A stretch of 64,000 nt of DNA from Psychrobacter phenylpyruvicus DSM 7000 = NBRC 102152 (GCF_000685805.1 NZ_JMKP01000010.1:1-64000); one strand, 5' to 3'; counted from the first letter of the stretch, positions 27,006 to 36,847 are shown. Numbers and translations: made by a program. The notes: generated by a model not told the origin, from the sequence alone.

Positions 27006-28250
27006 ATGACCCAACGCATCGCTGTCCTCGGCGCCACCGGTTCTATTGGTGACAGTACTTTATCAATATTGGCTGACCATCCCCAGCATTATCAAGTTTA
27101 TGCCCTATCAGGTCATGGTCGATTAGATAAGCTCTTTGAGCTGTGCCAACAGTTTCGGCCGAGTAGAGTTGCTGTGCCTGAAGACAAGGTAGATGAGTTT
27201 GCCGCCCGATTACAGCAAGCCAATATCAGCTGTGATGTGGTAGGGGGGCAAGCCGGTCTAGATGATATCGCAGCAGATACTGAGGTTGATACCGTGGTAG
27301 CTGCCATTGTCGGTGCCGCAGGACTGGCTTCAACGTTAACCGCTGCCAAAGCAGGTAAGCGTATTTTGTTAGCCAATAAAGAGGCCTTGGTCATGGCCGG
27401 CAGTCTGATGATGCAGGCGGTTCGGGATAATGGGGCTACCTTATTGCCGTTAGACTCTGAGCACAATGCCATATTTCAATGCCTGCCTGCAGAAGTACAG
27501 CAAAAAAACACCCATATTCATAACGCTTGCTACGGCATTAGTAAGCTGTGGCTGACGGCTTCTGGCGGACCTTTTTTACACAAAAGCTGGGAGCAGATGC
27601 AGGCTGCTAGCGTCAGTGAAGCGGTCAAGCACCCCAACTGGTCTATGGGCCAAAAAATATCAGTAGACTCTGCGACCATGATGAATAAGGGACTAGAACT
27701 AATTGAAGCCTGTCACTTATTTGATCTAGACGAGTCACAAATCAAAGTGGTCATTCACCCGCAAAGTATCATTCACTCTATGGTTGAGTACTGTGATGGT
27801 AGCTTCTTAGCGCAAATGGGCAGCCCTGATATGCGTACTCCAATTGCTCATGCTTTGGCTTATCCCAACCGTATTAGTGCTGGGGTTAAGTCTTTGGATT
27901 TGTATCAGTTATCTGCACTGGAATTTATCAAGCCTGATTTACAGAAGTTTGCCTGTCTGAAATTAGCCAGAGAAGCTATGCAATCTGGTCAGGCAGCAAC
28001 CATTGCCTTAAACGCGGCCAATGAGGTTGCGGTAGAGGCATTTATAAAAGAGCAAGTTTCATTAACCGATATTGCCTTGATTAATGGCCGAGTATTGGAC
28101 ACTATGCATCAGCAAGATTCTGTTACATCTAATAAAAAGGGTGATACAGATAGCTTCAGTGGTGATATTAAAACCTTAGAGGATATTTTAACCATAGATA
28201 AGTTAGCTAGAATCCAAGCCCAACAACAGGTAGCAAAATGTCACAGTTAA
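27006..28250 (+). CDS. dxr: 1-deoxy-D-xylulose 5-phosphate reductoisomerase Dxr
   Basis: Dxr converts DXP to MEP with NADPH, the committed step of the non-mevalonate isoprenoid pathway, supplying uppS. The 414-residue product has the N-terminal GATGSIGDSTLSIL, NKEALVMAG, LPLDSEHNAIFQCL, SGGPF, and WSMGQKISVDSATMMNKGLE. The C-terminal about 25 residues plus the insert QQDSVTSNKKGDTDSFSG are non-conserved. Its end overlaps the rseP start by 13 bp, so the two are translationally coupled. Confidence 0.97.
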   Translation: MTQRIAVLGATGSIGDSTLSILADHPQHYQVYALSGHGRLDKLFELCQQFRPSRVAVPEDKVDEFAARLQQANISCDVVGGQAGLDDIAADTEVDTVVAAIVGAAGLASTLTAAKAGKRILLANKEALVMAGSLMMQAVRDNGATLLPLDSEHNAIFQCLPAEVQQKNTHIHNACYGISKLWLTASGGPFLHKSWEQMQAASVSEAVKHPNWSMGQKISVDSATMMNKGLELIEACHLFDLDESQIKVVIHPQSIIHSMVEYCDGSFLAQMGSPDMRTPIAHALAYPNRISAGVKSLDLYQLSALEFIKPDLQKFACLKLAREAMQSGQAATIALNAANEVAVEAFIKEQVSLTDIALINGRVLDTMHQQDSVTSNKKGDTDSFSGDIKTLEDILTIDKLARIQAQQQVAKCHS

Positions 28251-29722
28251 TGGCATTGGCTCTATTTATCTTAGCTTTTGCGGCTATCTTAGGCCCGTTG
28301 ATAGCACTGCATGAGTGGGGACACTATATCGTGGCTCGACTGTGCGGGGTTAAGGTGCTGACTTATTCTATCGGCTTTGGTCCTAAACTTGCCAGTTGGA
28401 GCAGTAAGAAGACCGGTACCGATTATCGCATTTCCGCTTTACCACTTGGCGGCTATGTGAAGATGCTGGATGAACGAGAAGGGCCAGTGGCTGAAGAAGA
28501 GAAGCATTTGGCTTTTAATAATCAGCATCCTTTGAAGAAGATTGCCATTGTTGCCACCGGCCCCTTGATGAATTTCGTCATTGCCATCGCCTTATTTTGG
28601 GTATTATTTTTGGTGCCAAGCGAACAGCTAAATACTCGTATTGGCTCAATTCTTCCCGATACACCAGCGGCTACAGTGAACTTACCAAAAGGCGATAAAA
28701 TCGTTGCGGTAGATGGTTATAAAGTACAAACTTGGGAAGAGATTAATTATCGTCTAGCTGACCGTATGGGAGAGACAGGTACCGTCTCTATTGCACTGCA
28801 AAAAGTAGCCGACAGTACAGAAAAAGTAGCAGAAGGTACAGAGGACTCAGCCAACGTCTCGGCCAATGTTTCAGCCACTAAGAAAGCCTCGTCAGTTTAT
28901 GCCCAGAGCACTGAAGTGGATGTTCCTATTAATAACTTCATGCAGGGCACACAAGCTGGCAAGGACACTCTAACCAGCTTGGGAATACTGCCTTGGCAGC
29001 CCAAAGTTGAGCCGGTGATAGGGCAGTTATCAGAAGAGGGTGCTGCCAGACGTCAAGGAATGCAGGTTGGTGACAAGATTATTGCCATTAATGGTGAGCC
29101 GGTAGAAGACTGGCTAATGGTCACGCGTATTATCAGAGACAATCCTGAAACCTTGCTTAACTTCACCGTGCTGCGAAAAAATGAGCAAGGCCAAAGCCGT
29201 GAAGTGCAGTTACAGATCATGCCACAAGGCAAGAAAGGTCCAGCTGGCCAGAAATATGGTCAGATTGGGGCGGGGATTGCTCCTATTGATATTGTAGTAC
29301 CAGATGACTACAAAACGATGGTATCCTACGACCCTATGACCGCTATCGGCAAAGCTTTTGCTAAAACGGGTCAATTGGCGACCATGACCTTAAATTCGAT
29401 GGGTAAAATGATCACCGGAAAAGTGGGGTTAGATAACCTATCGGGCCCGATTACTATTGCAGTTATCAGTAAGCAAAGCTTTGAGATTAGCTGGGAGCAG
29501 GTACTAGCCAATGCCGGTATTATTAGCTTAAGCCTTGCAGTATTGAACTTATTGCCAATCCCTGTTTTAGATGGTGGGCATTTATTATATTATTTTATAG
29601 AGCTCATTCGAGGCAGACCTGTTTCTGAAAGAATGCAGATTGTTGGCTTTAATATTGGCTTCCTACTTCTTCTTGGTTTTATGATTTTGGCCATAACTAA
29701 TGACTTTAGTCGTTATTTTTAA
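28238..29722 (+). CDS. rseP: Site-2 intramembrane protease RseP
   Basis: RseP is the inner-membrane zinc protease that cleaves anti-sigma factor RseA and remnant signal peptides. 494 residues. It has HEWGH in the first helix (about residues 25-29) and LPIPVLDGGHLLYY near the C terminus giving the third zinc ligand. Two PDZ domains lie between. A Ser/Ala/Thr-rich insert (about 186-231), with SANVSANVSATKK, lies within the first PDZ region and makes it about 45 residues longer than E. coli RseP. The start lies inside dxr. Confidence 0.96.
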   Translation: MSQLMALALFILAFAAILGPLIALHEWGHYIVARLCGVKVLTYSIGFGPKLASWSSKKTGTDYRISALPLGGYVKMLDEREGPVAEEEKHLAFNNQHPLKKIAIVATGPLMNFVIAIALFWVLFLVPSEQLNTRIGSILPDTPAATVNLPKGDKIVAVDGYKVQTWEEINYRLADRMGETGTVSIALQKVADSTEKVAEGTEDSANVSANVSATKKASSVYAQSTEVDVPINNFMQGTQAGKDTLTSLGILPWQPKVEPVIGQLSEEGAARRQGMQVGDKIIAINGEPVEDWLMVTRIIRDNPETLLNFTVLRKNEQGQSREVQLQIMPQGKKGPAGQKYGQIGAGIAPIDIVVPDDYKTMVSYDPMTAIGKAFAKTGQLATMTLNSMGKMITGKVGLDNLSGPITIAVISKQSFEISWEQVLANAGIISLSLAVLNLLPIPVLDGGHLLYYFIELIRGRPVSERMQIVGFNIGFLLLLGFMILAITNDFSRYF

Positions 29723-30029
29723 ACAAAAATACTGGATTTTATTAATTTAATAGCTTTAAATAGTCGCTTATAACCAACACAATAGGGGCGAATCTTCCTC
29801 TAAAGTTAAATTTTTTTTGCAACAACCTAATAAGTTTAATATAAAGTAAAGCGGTATTTCGGTTTGAAGTTTGAAGTAAACGGATATTCGAAGTAACTTT
29901 TAACACCATATTCTGCCTTTTACTTTTGTAAAATAGACATAAGCTTACTCATTCACTATAAAAGTAGTGAAAGACAAATTTTTAAACCCCCTTACTTTTA
30001 GCACGTTCTTTGAATCACGGATTGTATGT

Positions 30030-32513
30030 ATGCAAACGTCTTTATTTAAAATGTCACAACTAATAGCAGTGCCTGCATTTGCAGCAATTATGGCCGTATC
30101 GGCGCAAGCAGCGGATGCTGTATTAACCGACGTCCAATTTGTGGGTCTGCAACGTTTAACTCCGGAAAGCTTATATCCTCTACTCACTACCAATGTGGGC
30201 GAGACGATTACCGATCAAGATTTAGCTAACAGTATCCAAGCTTTATATGCCACTGGTGATTTTGCTAACATTCAAGCCAAAAACGAAAATGGACGGGTGA
30301 CTTATTACGTAGTAGAGCGCCCCATCGTTGCTGAAGTAAACTTCGAGGGCAATAAGCTTATTCCAAAAGAGGGCTTGGAAGAAGGTCTTAAATACGCCGG
30401 CATCTCTGTGGGTAGCGTCTTAAAGCAGTCAACGGTGCAGAACGTGGCCAACGAGCTACAACAGCAGTATATTGGCCAAGGTTACTACAACAGTGATATT
30501 GAAGTGGATCAAGAGCTGTTAGACGGTAACCGCGTGAAGCTGACAGTACGCTTTATTGAAGGTAAGGCCGCTAAAGTTGTCGATATTAACGTTATTGGTA
30601 ATAAGCACTTTAGTGATGAAGACATTAAAGATGTGTTTGCGGTAAAAGAAACTTCTTGGACCCGTCTACTTTCTAAGTCAGACCGCTATGCGAAAGAAAA
30701 ATTAGCAGCCAGCTTAGAGAACTTGAAGTCGATGTATATGAACGAAGGTTTTGTTAACTTTAGCGTTGACAATGCCATCTTGAATATCAATGACTCAAAA
30801 GACAAAGTATTTATTGAAGTAAGTTTGACCGAAGGGGAGCAATATAAGTTTGGTGAAATCAACTTCTTAGGCAACCCCTCTTATGACAAACAAGAGTTGG
30901 CGAAAAACATCTCCTTCAAACCAGGTGAGCAGTTCTCTCAAGCCAAATTGGAGGCTTCTACTAGTGCCCTAAAGAACCAATATGGCGATGATGGTTATTA
31001 TTTTGCTCAAGTTCGTCCAGTACCTAGAATTAATGATGAGACCAAAACAGTAGATATTGATTACTTTATCGATCCTGCCCGTCCGGTCTATGTGCGTCGT
31101 ATTAACTTCACCGGTAACACTAAGACTGAAGATGAAGTACTACGTCGTGAAATGCGTCAGTTGGAAGGGGCGCTGGCTTCTAACGAGAAAATTCAAAATT
31201 CACGTGTGCGCCTAATGCGTACCGGCTTCTTTAAAGCGGTTAACGTTGATGTTAAGCCAGTACCCAATACCCCAGACCAAGTGGATGTAAATATCAGTGT
31301 TGAAGAGCAGCCTTCAGGAAGTTCAACCATCGCAGCGGGTTATTCGCAAAGTGGCGGGGTAACATTCCAGCTAGACTTCAGTCAAAGAAACTTCATGGGA
31401 ACCGGTAACCGCGTTAATGCTGCCTTATCTCGTTCTCAGACCCGTGACTCTTATAGTTTAGGATTTACTGACCCGTACTTCACCGAAAACGGGGTATCAC
31501 AAGGTGTCAGTGCTTATTATAGAAAAACCAAATACGATGATCGTAACGTTAGTAACTACGTGACGGACTCTTATGGAGCTACCTTAAGCTACAGTTATCC
31601 GATTGATGAAACCAAGCGTATTAGTGCCGGCTTTAACTACGATAATACCGAAGTTCGTGGTGGGCGCTATATGGGTATCTCCAATGCTTATGACTTATTA
31701 AAAGAGGGCGGCAAGTCCTCTGTTTATACCAGACAAGTAGAGGATGATAAAGGTCAAGTCATTGATGAAGATTATATAGGCGGCTTTAAAAATGACTACG
31801 ATACCTATAGTTTATTATTAGGCTGGGATTACAGCACGTTAGATAGACCTGTGTTTCCAACTAAAGGTATGAGCCATACGGTTAATGCCAATTTAGGTTT
31901 TGGTGATCACACCTACCAAAAGCTTACCTATACCGGGAACGTTTACTATCCACTAGGTAGAGATTTTGTTGCCCGTGGCTATGCTAAGCTTGGCTATGGT
32001 AATGATTTGCCTTTCTATGAGAACTTTTATGCTGGTGGTTATGGTTCAGTGCGTGGTTATGAGTCTTCAAGCCTAGGTCCTCGTTCTCCTTACTTTACAG
32101 ACATGAGTAACCATGACAAAAACCTTAAAGATTATGGGTATGCTGTCGGTGAGGAAGTAGGGGGTAATGCTCTAGCGACTGTTGGTGCTGAGCTGGTATT
32201 ACCTATGCCATTCAAAGGCGATTGGGCGGATCAAGTACGTCCAGTAGTGTTTGTTGAAGGTGGTCAAGTATTTGATACAACGGATAAAGAAGACAAAAAA
32301 GTTAAGTTTGATAAGGCTGCTGGTAAGTTTGTCGAAGCTGACGATGGGACACCATTGCTAATCCAAGACAAAGACTTCAGATACAGTGCCGGTGCCGGTA
32401 TCACTTGGTTCACACCGATTGGGCCTATCTCTCTGAGCTATGCGAAGCCATTTGGTGATAAGAAAGGTGATAAAACTGAAGAAGTACAATTCCAGATTGG
32501 TAGTACATTCTAG
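30030..32513 (+). CDS. bamA: Outer membrane protein assembly factor BamA
   Basis: BamA is the essential Omp85 insertase of the BAM complex. From ATG 30030 the product has 827 residues, with a signal peptide ending VSAQA-AD (about residue 27). Five POTRA domains (about 28-430) follow, beginning TDVQFVGLQRL, then a 16-strand barrel ending in the C-terminal aromatic signature QFQIGSTF. The GTG at 29967 would add 21 residues before the signal peptide and is rejected. A hairpin follows. Unusually, lpxD comes next without a skp gene. Confidence 0.97.
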   Translation: MQTSLFKMSQLIAVPAFAAIMAVSAQAADAVLTDVQFVGLQRLTPESLYPLLTTNVGETITDQDLANSIQALYATGDFANIQAKNENGRVTYYVVERPIVAEVNFEGNKLIPKEGLEEGLKYAGISVGSVLKQSTVQNVANELQQQYIGQGYYNSDIEVDQELLDGNRVKLTVRFIEGKAAKVVDINVIGNKHFSDEDIKDVFAVKETSWTRLLSKSDRYAKEKLAASLENLKSMYMNEGFVNFSVDNAILNINDSKDKVFIEVSLTEGEQYKFGEINFLGNPSYDKQELAKNISFKPGEQFSQAKLEASTSALKNQYGDDGYYFAQVRPVPRINDETKTVDIDYFIDPARPVYVRRINFTGNTKTEDEVLRREMRQLEGALASNEKIQNSRVRLMRTGFFKAVNVDVKPVPNTPDQVDVNISVEEQPSGSSTIAAGYSQSGGVTFQLDFSQRNFMGTGNRVNAALSRSQTRDSYSLGFTDPYFTENGVSQGVSAYYRKTKYDDRNVSNYVTDSYGATLSYSYPIDETKRISAGFNYDNTEVRGGRYMGISNAYDLLKEGGKSSVYTRQVEDDKGQVIDEDYIGGFKNDYDTYSLLLGWDYSTLDRPVFPTKGMSHTVNANLGFGDHTYQKLTYTGNVYYPLGRDFVARGYAKLGYGNDLPFYENFYAGGYGSVRGYESSSLGPRSPYFTDMSNHDKNLKDYGYAVGEEVGGNALATVGAELVLPMPFKGDWADQVRPVVFVEGGQVFDTTDKEDKKVKFDKAAGKFVEADDGTPLLIQDKDFRYSAGAGITWFTPIGPISLSYAKPFGDKKGDKTEEVQFQIGSTF

Positions 32514-32569
32514 TTTATCGCAAGCTAATCTGAGTTTTTGATATTGTTTACTGTGGCTATTTTATGTAG

Positions 32570-32600
32570 GCTCAAAGTTAGTAACTTTGAGCTTTCGTTT
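32570..32600 (+). terminator. Terminator-like hairpin between bamA and lpxD
   Basis: GCTCAAAGTT (32570-32579) pairs with AACTTTGAGC (32583-32592), followed by TTTCGTTT. The T run is interrupted, so partial termination is plausible within the operon. Confidence 0.6.
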
Positions 32601-32645
32601 AATTAAACCCTTGAATAAAACATTAAAAGGACATCTGGCATATCT

Positions 32646-33698
32646 ATGAATCCTTCTGCTTCTACTGTAAGTCTTGCTGAGGTAATAACAGCAATCGAGG
32701 CTCGCCAGCCCATCATAAATCAACAACAGTTGACAGAGGCGCAGTTACAGATTCTGTTGACCGGTATTGGTAGCTTAGATCAAGCCAGTGATAATGAGCT
32801 GAGCTTCTTAGCAGATAAGGCTTACGCCTCGGTCTTACCACAAACCAAAGCTGCGGTAGTTTTGGTATCAGCAGATTATGCGGACCAAGTTCCTGAAAGT
32901 AGCACTGCGCTGATTGTATCAGCTCCTTACGTGGCTTATGCCAGTATCACCCATCTGTTTGATCGTTCGAAGCATTTTTTGGCGAAGCCGTCGCATACTT
33001 TTATCCACCCTACAGCGCAGGTGGCTGACTCTGCTGAACTGGGTGAACAGGTATATATTGGGCCTTTTTGTGTGGTCGGCGAGCAAGTGAAGGTCGGCTC
33101 AGGCAGTCGACTGCAGTCACATGTGCATCTTGAGCCATACGCCATAATTGGTAAAGATTGCCTGCTATATCCCCACAGCTTCATAGGTCATAGCTGCCAG
33201 TTAGGGGATAAGGTCAGGATTCATGCCGGTGCCAGCATTGGCTCCGAAGGCTTTGGTTTCGCACCTATGGCTAATACTGCCACTGAAGGTTGGGAGCGTA
33301 TTGTACAGCTGGGTCGTGTTATTATAGGTAATAATGTTCGTATCGGGAGCCAAACTTGTATTGATAGAGGGGCGGTTGACGATACTATTATTGAAGATAA
33401 CGTTATCATTGATAACTTAGTTCAAGTGGGCCATAACGTAAAAATTGGTGCAGGTACTGCCATAGCCGGAAAGGTAGGTATCGCCGGAAGTGCGATTATA
33501 GGTAAGAGCTGCATGATTGGTGGCGGTGTTGGTATTGCCGGTCATCTACAGATCACAGATGGGGTGGTATTAACTGGTATGACTATGGTTAGTAAGTCGA
33601 TAAAAAAGCCAGGAGTGTATTCATCTGGAGTAAGCTCAATGCCAGCTATGGATTGGCGTCGGGCGATGGTTAAAATTAGAGCGCTGGGTAAGAAATAA
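32646..33698 (+). CDS. lpxD: UDP-3-O-(3-hydroxyacyl)glucosamine N-acyltransferase LpxD
   Basis: LpxD adds the second (N-linked) hydroxyacyl chain in lipid A synthesis. 350 residues. An N-terminal uridine-binding domain (about 1-110) is followed by a left-handed beta-helix of hexapeptide repeats (IHPTAQVADSAELGEQVYIG to about 320) and a C-terminal helix DWRRAMVKIRAL. The catalytic His lies in DNLVQVGHNVKIG. AAAGGA lies 13 bases upstream of the ATG, rather far. Confidence 0.97.
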   Translation: MNPSASTVSLAEVITAIEARQPIINQQQLTEAQLQILLTGIGSLDQASDNELSFLADKAYASVLPQTKAAVVLVSADYADQVPESSTALIVSAPYVAYASITHLFDRSKHFLAKPSHTFIHPTAQVADSAELGEQVYIGPFCVVGEQVKVGSGSRLQSHVHLEPYAIIGKDCLLYPHSFIGHSCQLGDKVRIHAGASIGSEGFGFAPMANTATEGWERIVQLGRVIIGNNVRIGSQTCIDRGAVDDTIIEDNVIIDNLVQVGHNVKIGAGTAIAGKVGIAGSAIIGKSCMIGGGVGIAGHLQITDGVVLTGMTMVSKSIKKPGVYSSGVSSMPAMDWRRAMVKIRALGKK

Positions 33699-33817
33699 TA
33701 GGCCTGGATGCTCACAGAAATTTTTTAAGCCTAGCTTTAGCAGGCTTTGTTAAGGTTATATAAGCAGCATAAGCAACATTAAGATTTGTGTGCTTAAAAT
33801 TTTGATAAGGACAACTC

Positions 33818-34381
33818 ATGACACAGCAGAGTAAGGGCGAAAACTCAGAGGCTAAAGTAATCCCCGTACAAGACGAATGGCAAATGACCGCTGAGGATGC
33901 ACAGCTACTGTTAGATAAATCAGTAAGCTTGCCGATGGGGTATGAGCAATTAAAACGTTACTTGCCACACCGTTATCCTTTTATGCTTGTGGACCGAGTG
34001 ACCGCTTGTGGCTCAAACTCCTGGATTACCGGCTATAAGAATGTCACTATCAATGAGCCTTTTTTTCAAGGTCACTTTCCAAAAGAGCCTATAATGCCTG
34101 GAGTGCTAATAGTTGAGGCATTGGCTCAGTTGTCAGGTATACTGGCCTTTATTAGCGAAGGAGTCACTGCCGAAGACGGCTATCTGTTTTTATTCGCAGG
34201 GATGGATAAAGTGAGATTTAGAGCTCCTGTGGTCCCTGGTGATCAACTGGTTTTAAAATCTAAGCTTTTATTGCAGAAGCGAGAGCTTTATAAGTTTGAT
34301 TGTAAAGCTTATGTGGACGACAAATTAGCAGCCAGTGCCCAATTAATGATTATGCGCCAAGATAGAACTGATAAGGGTTAA
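33818..34381 (+). CDS. fabZ: 3-hydroxyacyl-ACP dehydratase FabZ
   Basis: FabZ dehydrates 3-hydroxyacyl-ACP in fatty acid elongation and competes with LpxA/LpxD for substrate. 187 residues: hot-dog core with LPHRYPFMLVDRV (catalytic His), GHFPKEPIMPGVLIVEALAQ (catalytic Glu). About 40 N-terminal residues are extra compared with the usual 145-150. AAGGA precedes the ATG. It sits between lpxD and lpxA as in most gammaproteobacteria. Confidence 0.97.
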   Translation: MTQQSKGENSEAKVIPVQDEWQMTAEDAQLLLDKSVSLPMGYEQLKRYLPHRYPFMLVDRVTACGSNSWITGYKNVTINEPFFQGHFPKEPIMPGVLIVEALAQLSGILAFISEGVTAEDGYLFLFAGMDKVRFRAPVVPGDQLVLKSKLLLQKRELYKFDCKAYVDDKLAASAQLMIMRQDRTDKG

Positions 34382-34439
34382 ATTAAAAAGCTCACCAAAT
34401 AATATAATATAATTTTCGTAAAATAACAGGTTGTTTTTA

Positions 34440-35219
34440 ATGACACAGATACACCACACTGCCATCGTCTCAAGTAAAGCTGAAATCCATGACAGCGTAG
34501 TGATTGGACCTTATTGTATTGTTGGCGATAATGTTACGATTGATGCGGGGACTAAGCTGCTACGCCATGTCGTGGTGACTAAAAACACACGCATTGGCAA
34601 AAACAATGAGATATTCCAGTTTGCTAGTATTGGCGAAGACTGTCAGGACTTAAAGTATGCCGGTGAAGAGACTTGGCTTGAAATTGGGGACAATAACTCT
34701 ATTCGAGAAGCTTGTAGCTTTCATAGAGGAACGGTTCAAGACAATGGCCTGACCAAAATCGGTAGCAACAACCTGTTTATGGTGAATACCCATGTTGCCC
34801 ATGACTGTGTCATTGGTAATGACAATGTATTGGCTAATAACGTAGGCATTGCTGGTCATGTACATATTGGCAATCATGTCATAGTTGGCGGTAATGCAGG
34901 GGTGCATCAGTTTTGCCAGATTGGTGACTACAGTCTTATCGGCGGGGGGAGCGTTATTTTAAAAGATGTCGCAGCAATGACGCTTGTTTCGGGCAATCCT
35001 GCGGCAGCACATGGCCTTAATATTGAGGGCATGCGCCGTAAGCAGTGGTCTAAGGATACTATTAATACCTTAAGAGCAGCTTATAAACTAATTTTTAAAT
35101 CTGGTAAAACTACTGAACAGGTAATCGAAGAATTGACTGCCGATTATCTGCTGCAAGAGCCAAAAATTCAATTATTAATAGACTCTTTGATTAATAGTAA
35201 TCGAGGAATTACCCGATAA
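34440..35219 (+). CDS. lpxA: UDP-N-acetylglucosamine acyltransferase LpxA
   Basis: LpxA performs the first acylation of lipid A synthesis. 259 residues from ATG 34440, which has AGG 9 bases upstream; the frame from TTG 34431 is rejected. Hexapeptide beta-helix begins IHHTAIVSSKAEIHDSVVIG. Catalytic His lies in NTHVAHDCVIG and the substrate-contact region is GGNAGVHQFCQIG. A C-terminal helical domain follows. Operon end: terminator at 35259-35287; lpxB is not adjacent. Confidence 0.97.
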   Translation: MTQIHHTAIVSSKAEIHDSVVIGPYCIVGDNVTIDAGTKLLRHVVVTKNTRIGKNNEIFQFASIGEDCQDLKYAGEETWLEIGDNNSIREACSFHRGTVQDNGLTKIGSNNLFMVNTHVAHDCVIGNDNVLANNVGIAGHVHIGNHVIVGGNAGVHQFCQIGDYSLIGGGSVILKDVAAMTLVSGNPAAAHGLNIEGMRRKQWSKDTINTLRAAYKLIFKSGKTTEQVIEELTADYLLQEPKIQLLIDSLINSNRGITR

Positions 35220-35258
35220 TTTAGTTGATTGAAAACTACTTTAAGTAAAACTAACATT

Positions 35259-35287
35259 AAGCCATAACTTTTAGTTATGGCTTTTTT
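35259..35287 (+). terminator. Terminator of the envelope/lipid A gene block
   Basis: AAGCCATAAC (35259-35268) pairs with GTTATGGCTT (35274-35283), then TTTT. Confidence 0.88.
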
Positions 35288-35401
35288 AGTTTTTAGTCGC
35301 TTGACTTTTAATCGCTTATGAAACAGACTTACTTTGTTAAATGATGTAAATACATATTGCTATACAACCAACTTATTGGCTGTAGTTAGTAACTTCAATA
35401 A

Positions 35402-35425
35402 CTGTCTAATAAGGATGTTAGACAG
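35402..35425. promoter_or_regulatory. Inverted repeat before the SLC6-type transporter gene
   Basis: CTGTCTAA (35402-35409) and TTAGACAG (35418-35425) are exact reverse complements with an 8-nt spacer, 35 bp before the transporter start. Either an operator or a leader hairpin. Confidence 0.45.
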
Positions 35426-35460
35426 CTAAAGTATAAGCCTTGGATGGCTGGAGGATTAAA

Positions 35461-36822
35461 ATGTCAAACAAACAGCATCACGCTCAATGGGGATCTCGCG
35501 TCGGCTTTATTATGGCCGCTGTTGGTTCTGCTGTGGGTTTAGGTAATATTTGGAAATTCCCGTATATGGTCGGTGAAAGCGGAGGCTCTGCTTTCGTACT
35601 GGCTTATCTAGTGTGTATTGCCCTGATTGGTTTTCCAATCTTAGTAGCCGAGTGGATGATTGGTCGTCGTGGTCAACGTAACCCAATGGATTCGTATGCT
35701 ACTGTGGCCGCTTCGGAAGGTAAGACTCGTAACTGGGCCATTGTGGGTGCAGTCGGAATTTTAGGGGCCTTTTTAATCCTGTCTTTTTATAGTGTTATTG
35801 GCGGTTGGGCTCTAAACTATATGACCAAGTTAGCCAGTGGTGATTTTAACGGGCTAGATGGGGCAGCAGTAGAAGGGGTGTTTAACACCATGCTGGCATC
35901 TCCTGGTACGCTAACTATTTGGCATACGATCTTCATGGGCATTACAGCAGGTATTGTGGCCCTTGGGGTAACTGGTGGTATTGAAAGAGCCGCTAAGGTT
36001 ATGATTCCATTACTGGCATTAATTCTGTTGGTAATTGTGGGTTATAACGTCGTTAATGGTGGTTTTGCTGAAGCTGTTGATTATTTGTTCACACCAGATG
36101 TGGCTAAGCTATTTGGGGAAGGCGCTTCAGATATTTATCTGTCTGCGTTAGGCCACGCTTTCTTTACCCTGTCACTGGGTATGGGCATCATGGTGACTTA
36201 TGGCTCATATTTGGGTAAAGACATCAGTTTATTAAGTATGGCGCGTACTGTGGTTATCCTTGATACCGTCATTGCTCTGGCTGCTGGCTTGGCTATTTTC
36301 CCAATTATATTCAGTCATGGTATGGACCCTGCAGCCGGACCTGGTCTAATTTTTGTCAGCTTGCCAATCGCTTTTGGTAGCATGACAGCAGGGGCAGTCC
36401 TAGGGGCGTTGTTCTTCCTACTGATTACTTTCGCGGCGCTAACCTCTTCAATTTCTTTGATTGAGCCTTCTATTGAGTTTTTAGAAGAGCGTACATCAAT
36501 GAGTCGTAAGACAGCGGTTGCTGTAGCCAGTGTGGCTATCTGGTTGCTAGGTGTGGCGGCGTTATTGTCGTTCAACATGTGGTCAGAGGTTATGATTTTT
36601 GGTAATAATATCTTTGATTTCTTAGACAAGCTAACCAGTAAATTTATGTTGCCGATCGCAGGTTTAGCGGCTATCGTCTTTGCAGGTTGGGTCATGAATC
36701 AAGAGAGCGTACGCCAAGAGCTTGGCTTATCAGGAGGCAGTTGGTCACTATGGCAGTTAATTGCCAAGTTTGTGGCCCCTATAGGTGTAATAATCGTCTT
36801 CATTACCACTGTTCTAAGTTAA
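35461..36822 (+). CDS. Neurotransmitter:sodium symporter family transporter (SLC6/NSS)
   Basis: The 453-residue membrane protein has 11-12 helices and the LeuT fold. The TM1 signature runs WGSRVGFIMAAVGSAVGLGN and IWKFPYMVGESGGSAF, containing the unwound substrate/Na+ site. Bacterial members take up amino acids such as Trp, Leu or Tyr with Na+; the substrate is not evident here. ATG 35461 is chosen because GGAGG lies 6 bases upstream; the longer TTG frame at 35440 would start before that site. Shares a bidirectional terminator with asd. Confidence 0.93.
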   Translation: MSNKQHHAQWGSRVGFIMAAVGSAVGLGNIWKFPYMVGESGGSAFVLAYLVCIALIGFPILVAEWMIGRRGQRNPMDSYATVAASEGKTRNWAIVGAVGILGAFLILSFYSVIGGWALNYMTKLASGDFNGLDGAAVEGVFNTMLASPGTLTIWHTIFMGITAGIVALGVTGGIERAAKVMIPLLALILLVIVGYNVVNGGFAEAVDYLFTPDVAKLFGEGASDIYLSALGHAFFTLSLGMGIMVTYGSYLGKDISLLSMARTVVILDTVIALAAGLAIFPIIFSHGMDPAAGPGLIFVSLPIAFGSMTAGAVLGALFFLLITFAALTSSISLIEPSIEFLEERTSMSRKTAVAVASVAIWLLGVAALLSFNMWSEVMIFGNNIFDFLDKLTSKFMLPIAGLAAIVFAGWVMNQESVRQELGLSGGSWSLWQLIAKFVAPIGVIIVFITTVLS

Positions 36823-36847
36823 ACACAGTTTTAGGTTTAACCAAAAT

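Noticed and set aside
29967-30029. N-terminal extension of BamA from GTG
   Set aside because: It would place 21 residues before a normal signal peptide and has no ribosome binding site.
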